Assembly: GCF_029867415.1 (NCBI RefSeq)
Contig: NC_081183.1
Location: 196,776,718-196,840,717, forward strand
Direction of reading: 5' to 3'
Length of the DNA stretch: 64,000 nt
Source of the DNA: Vicia villosa
Lineage: Eukaryota > Streptophyta > Magnoliopsida > Fabales > Fabaceae
In this document: positions 62,785 to 64,000 of the stretch, piece after piece
Position numbering within the stretch: position 1 is the first letter of the stretch
Layout of the letters: each line of letters starts with the position of its first letter
Program-made: the position numbers and the translations under genes
The notes under the pieces: generated by a model
What the model was told of the DNA's origin: nothing
Databases searched by the model: none
The model's input: only the letters and a program-made list of their open reading frames with translations

Positions 62785-62920
62785 AAGCAGAGACGCACGT
62801 CTCTGCCACCTCAGCAAAGGGGAGACGCACGTCTCCACCTCCCTAAAGAATCTCCACTTGAGACGCACGTCTCAAGTCAGTCAAGGCCACTCCCTGAAGA
62901 ATCGGAGACGCACGTCTCCA
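62785..62920. repeat. Four GAGACGCACGTCTC hairpin motifs
   Basis: Copies at 62790-62803, 62822-62835, 62860-62873 and 62905-62918. Flanking bases extend the pairing differently in each copy, giving arms of 9, 7, 10 and 7 bases around a CA centre. Confidence 0.9.
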
Positions 62921-63540
62921 AGTCCCGGTCTGCAAAAAGTTCCGTTTTTCACGCAAAGCAACTGCAAAGCCTCACCTATAAATAGAGGCAGTCACTTCAG
63001 TCCAAACGGTCCGATTTCCTGCCAACGAAGTGCTGCCGAAATTGTACCGCGTACTGCTTTTTCTTATTCTGTTTTCATTTAACCGTCTATTTTCTCACAA
63101 CGATTTCTACACTGGAAATTGTTGTGAACTTTTCATAGATCTAGCCTTACGTTAGATTTATCGCTTTATTTTCCTTGTTTTTATTTTCTGCCATTTAAAT
63201 TCCGAAGAACGATCCAGCCAACCTGTGGTGGAAGTTCGAGTACTTCAAGATTCAATTCAATCCAGATTTATTTTAATTCAGGTTTTTTATTTACCGCCTT
63301 ATTTATATTATTTATTTGCATGATATATTATATGCCATTTAATATGCTTATTATTATGAACCGAACCGATTTATGTATGTTTAACCATATTAATATGTCT
63401 GGCTAAATTACTAAAGGTGTCGGTATGTAAAGTAAGTTAACCGTAGGGATCCGAAATAAATTGGCTTAAATTATGTTTTATTAATTATCACTTATTTTTG
63501 GTTTATATGTCTAGTTTAATTAGTAAGTCTTAAAACCAAT

Positions 63541-63925
63541 AGAGCGAAAGTTTGAGGGATTAGGACGGTCAAAGGTTAAAATCAATAGAGCGAAAGTTTG
63601 AGATCTTTAACTGGATAGTAGACATAGGACATTAGTTTTAAGGATGGCGAAAGCGTATTAAAACTAATTGGAACTTATTTATTTTCAAAAATTGTTTTTA
63701 CACTCGAGCGGGATGGCGAAAGCGTACGTTAGGGGTATTAGCTTGCTCCGAGTCAACAGAGCGAAAGTTTGAGATTAGGAGATTTAAATAGATAACAACC
63801 TCGTAAAATAGGCATTTTATTAATTACATTGTTTCCAAAAAGCTCTTCTAAAATCTAATGGGATGGCGAAAGCGTACATTAGGATTAGGATGGTAGTCTG
63901 AATCAACAGAGCGAAAGTTTGAGAC
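63541..63925. repeat. Interspersed 16-bp motif repeats in LTR
   Basis: AGAGCGAAAGTTTGAG occurs at 63541, 63590, 63759 and 63908. GGATGGCGAAAGCGTA occurs at 63643, 63711 and 63861. The two types alternate in part and share the core GCGAAAG. Confidence 0.8.
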
Positions 63926-64000
63926 GAGGATTTTTAATCAATCGGAATTAGTAAAGATTTTTAATTTAATTATGCAAAAGCCAATGAACCTTCGGATTAC

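Larger units (their letters stand above)
62494..64000 (+). repeat. LTR of another element inserted into RNase H, running off the window
   Basis: It starts TGATAACACG. It contains four GAGACGCACGTCTC hairpins (62790-62918), a TATA box CCTATAAATAGAGG at 62971-62984 and a downstream region with alternating GGATGGCGAAAGCGTA and AGAGCGAAAGTTTGAG repeats (63540-63930). The shared TGATAAC start and the repeated R/U5 motifs recall the LTR at 48563. The end is not in the window. Confidence 0.7.

Noticed and set aside
62611..63082. Frames of 85-122 residues around the GAGACGCACGTCTC hairpins
   Set aside because: They lie in LTR promoter sequence and repeat the hairpin motif as peptide; no domain.

Overview
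The window is plant nuclear DNA, AT-rich, gene-poor and full of nested transposable elements. It is most likely from a legume, probably Fabeae or Trifolieae. The main clue is an Ogre/Tat-type LTR element whose primer-binding site fits tRNA-Arg. The gene structures (short plant introns, a CDPK family gene, two LYR-motif genes) and the Copia, LINE, CACTA, Helitron and MITE remains agree with this.

Layout. 1-1470 and 12551-15312 are one LINE, split by a 11,080-bp minus-strand Ogre-like element (1471-12550) with two 3427-bp LTRs and a 5-bp target duplication (CAGCA). 15313-18625 holds a long inverted repeat, a TA-flanked MITE and a dispersed repeat. 18.6-22.4 kb is AT-rich and largely unassigned. 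22452-24600 is a non-autonomous CACTA element. 26.3-27.4 kb is a short minus-strand gene with a TATA box, bracketed by palindromic repeats. 27.5-33.4 kb is a decayed Copia element carrying a solo LTR. 34.0-35.8 kb is a cassette with a second small gene, ten palindromic repeats and a long hairpin. 36740 and 55117 are two Helitron 3' ends.

The host genes lie in 41.3-54.0 kb. They are a CDPK first exon (41325-42000), a complete eight-exon CDPK gene of 528 codons (42984-46080), an LYR-motif protein gene (minus, 47844-48332) and a two-exon LYRM2-like gene (minus, 53664-53980). Two nested Gypsy remnants (48563-49848 LTR; 50250-51053 LTR plus gag pieces) and a plant mobile domain (MAIN-like) fragment separate the two LYR genes. 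55.2-56.4 kb is a truncated Copia gag. 57597-62493 is a Gypsy element (LTR, PBS, RS-rich ORF, gag-protease-RT), cut inside RNase H by a further LTR that starts at 62494 and runs off the window.

The most notable unexplained signal is a 22-bp dyad repeat of the form TTTCGGA-N8-TCCGAAA. It is clustered at three separate loci, each next to a short or broken coding unit, and its inner bases vary between copies in ways that often keep self-complementarity. The last LTR carries an unrelated set of four hairpins in which the flanks also co-vary. The two CDPK first exons end in the same splice phase, so the upstream one could serve as an alternative first exon of the downstream gene.
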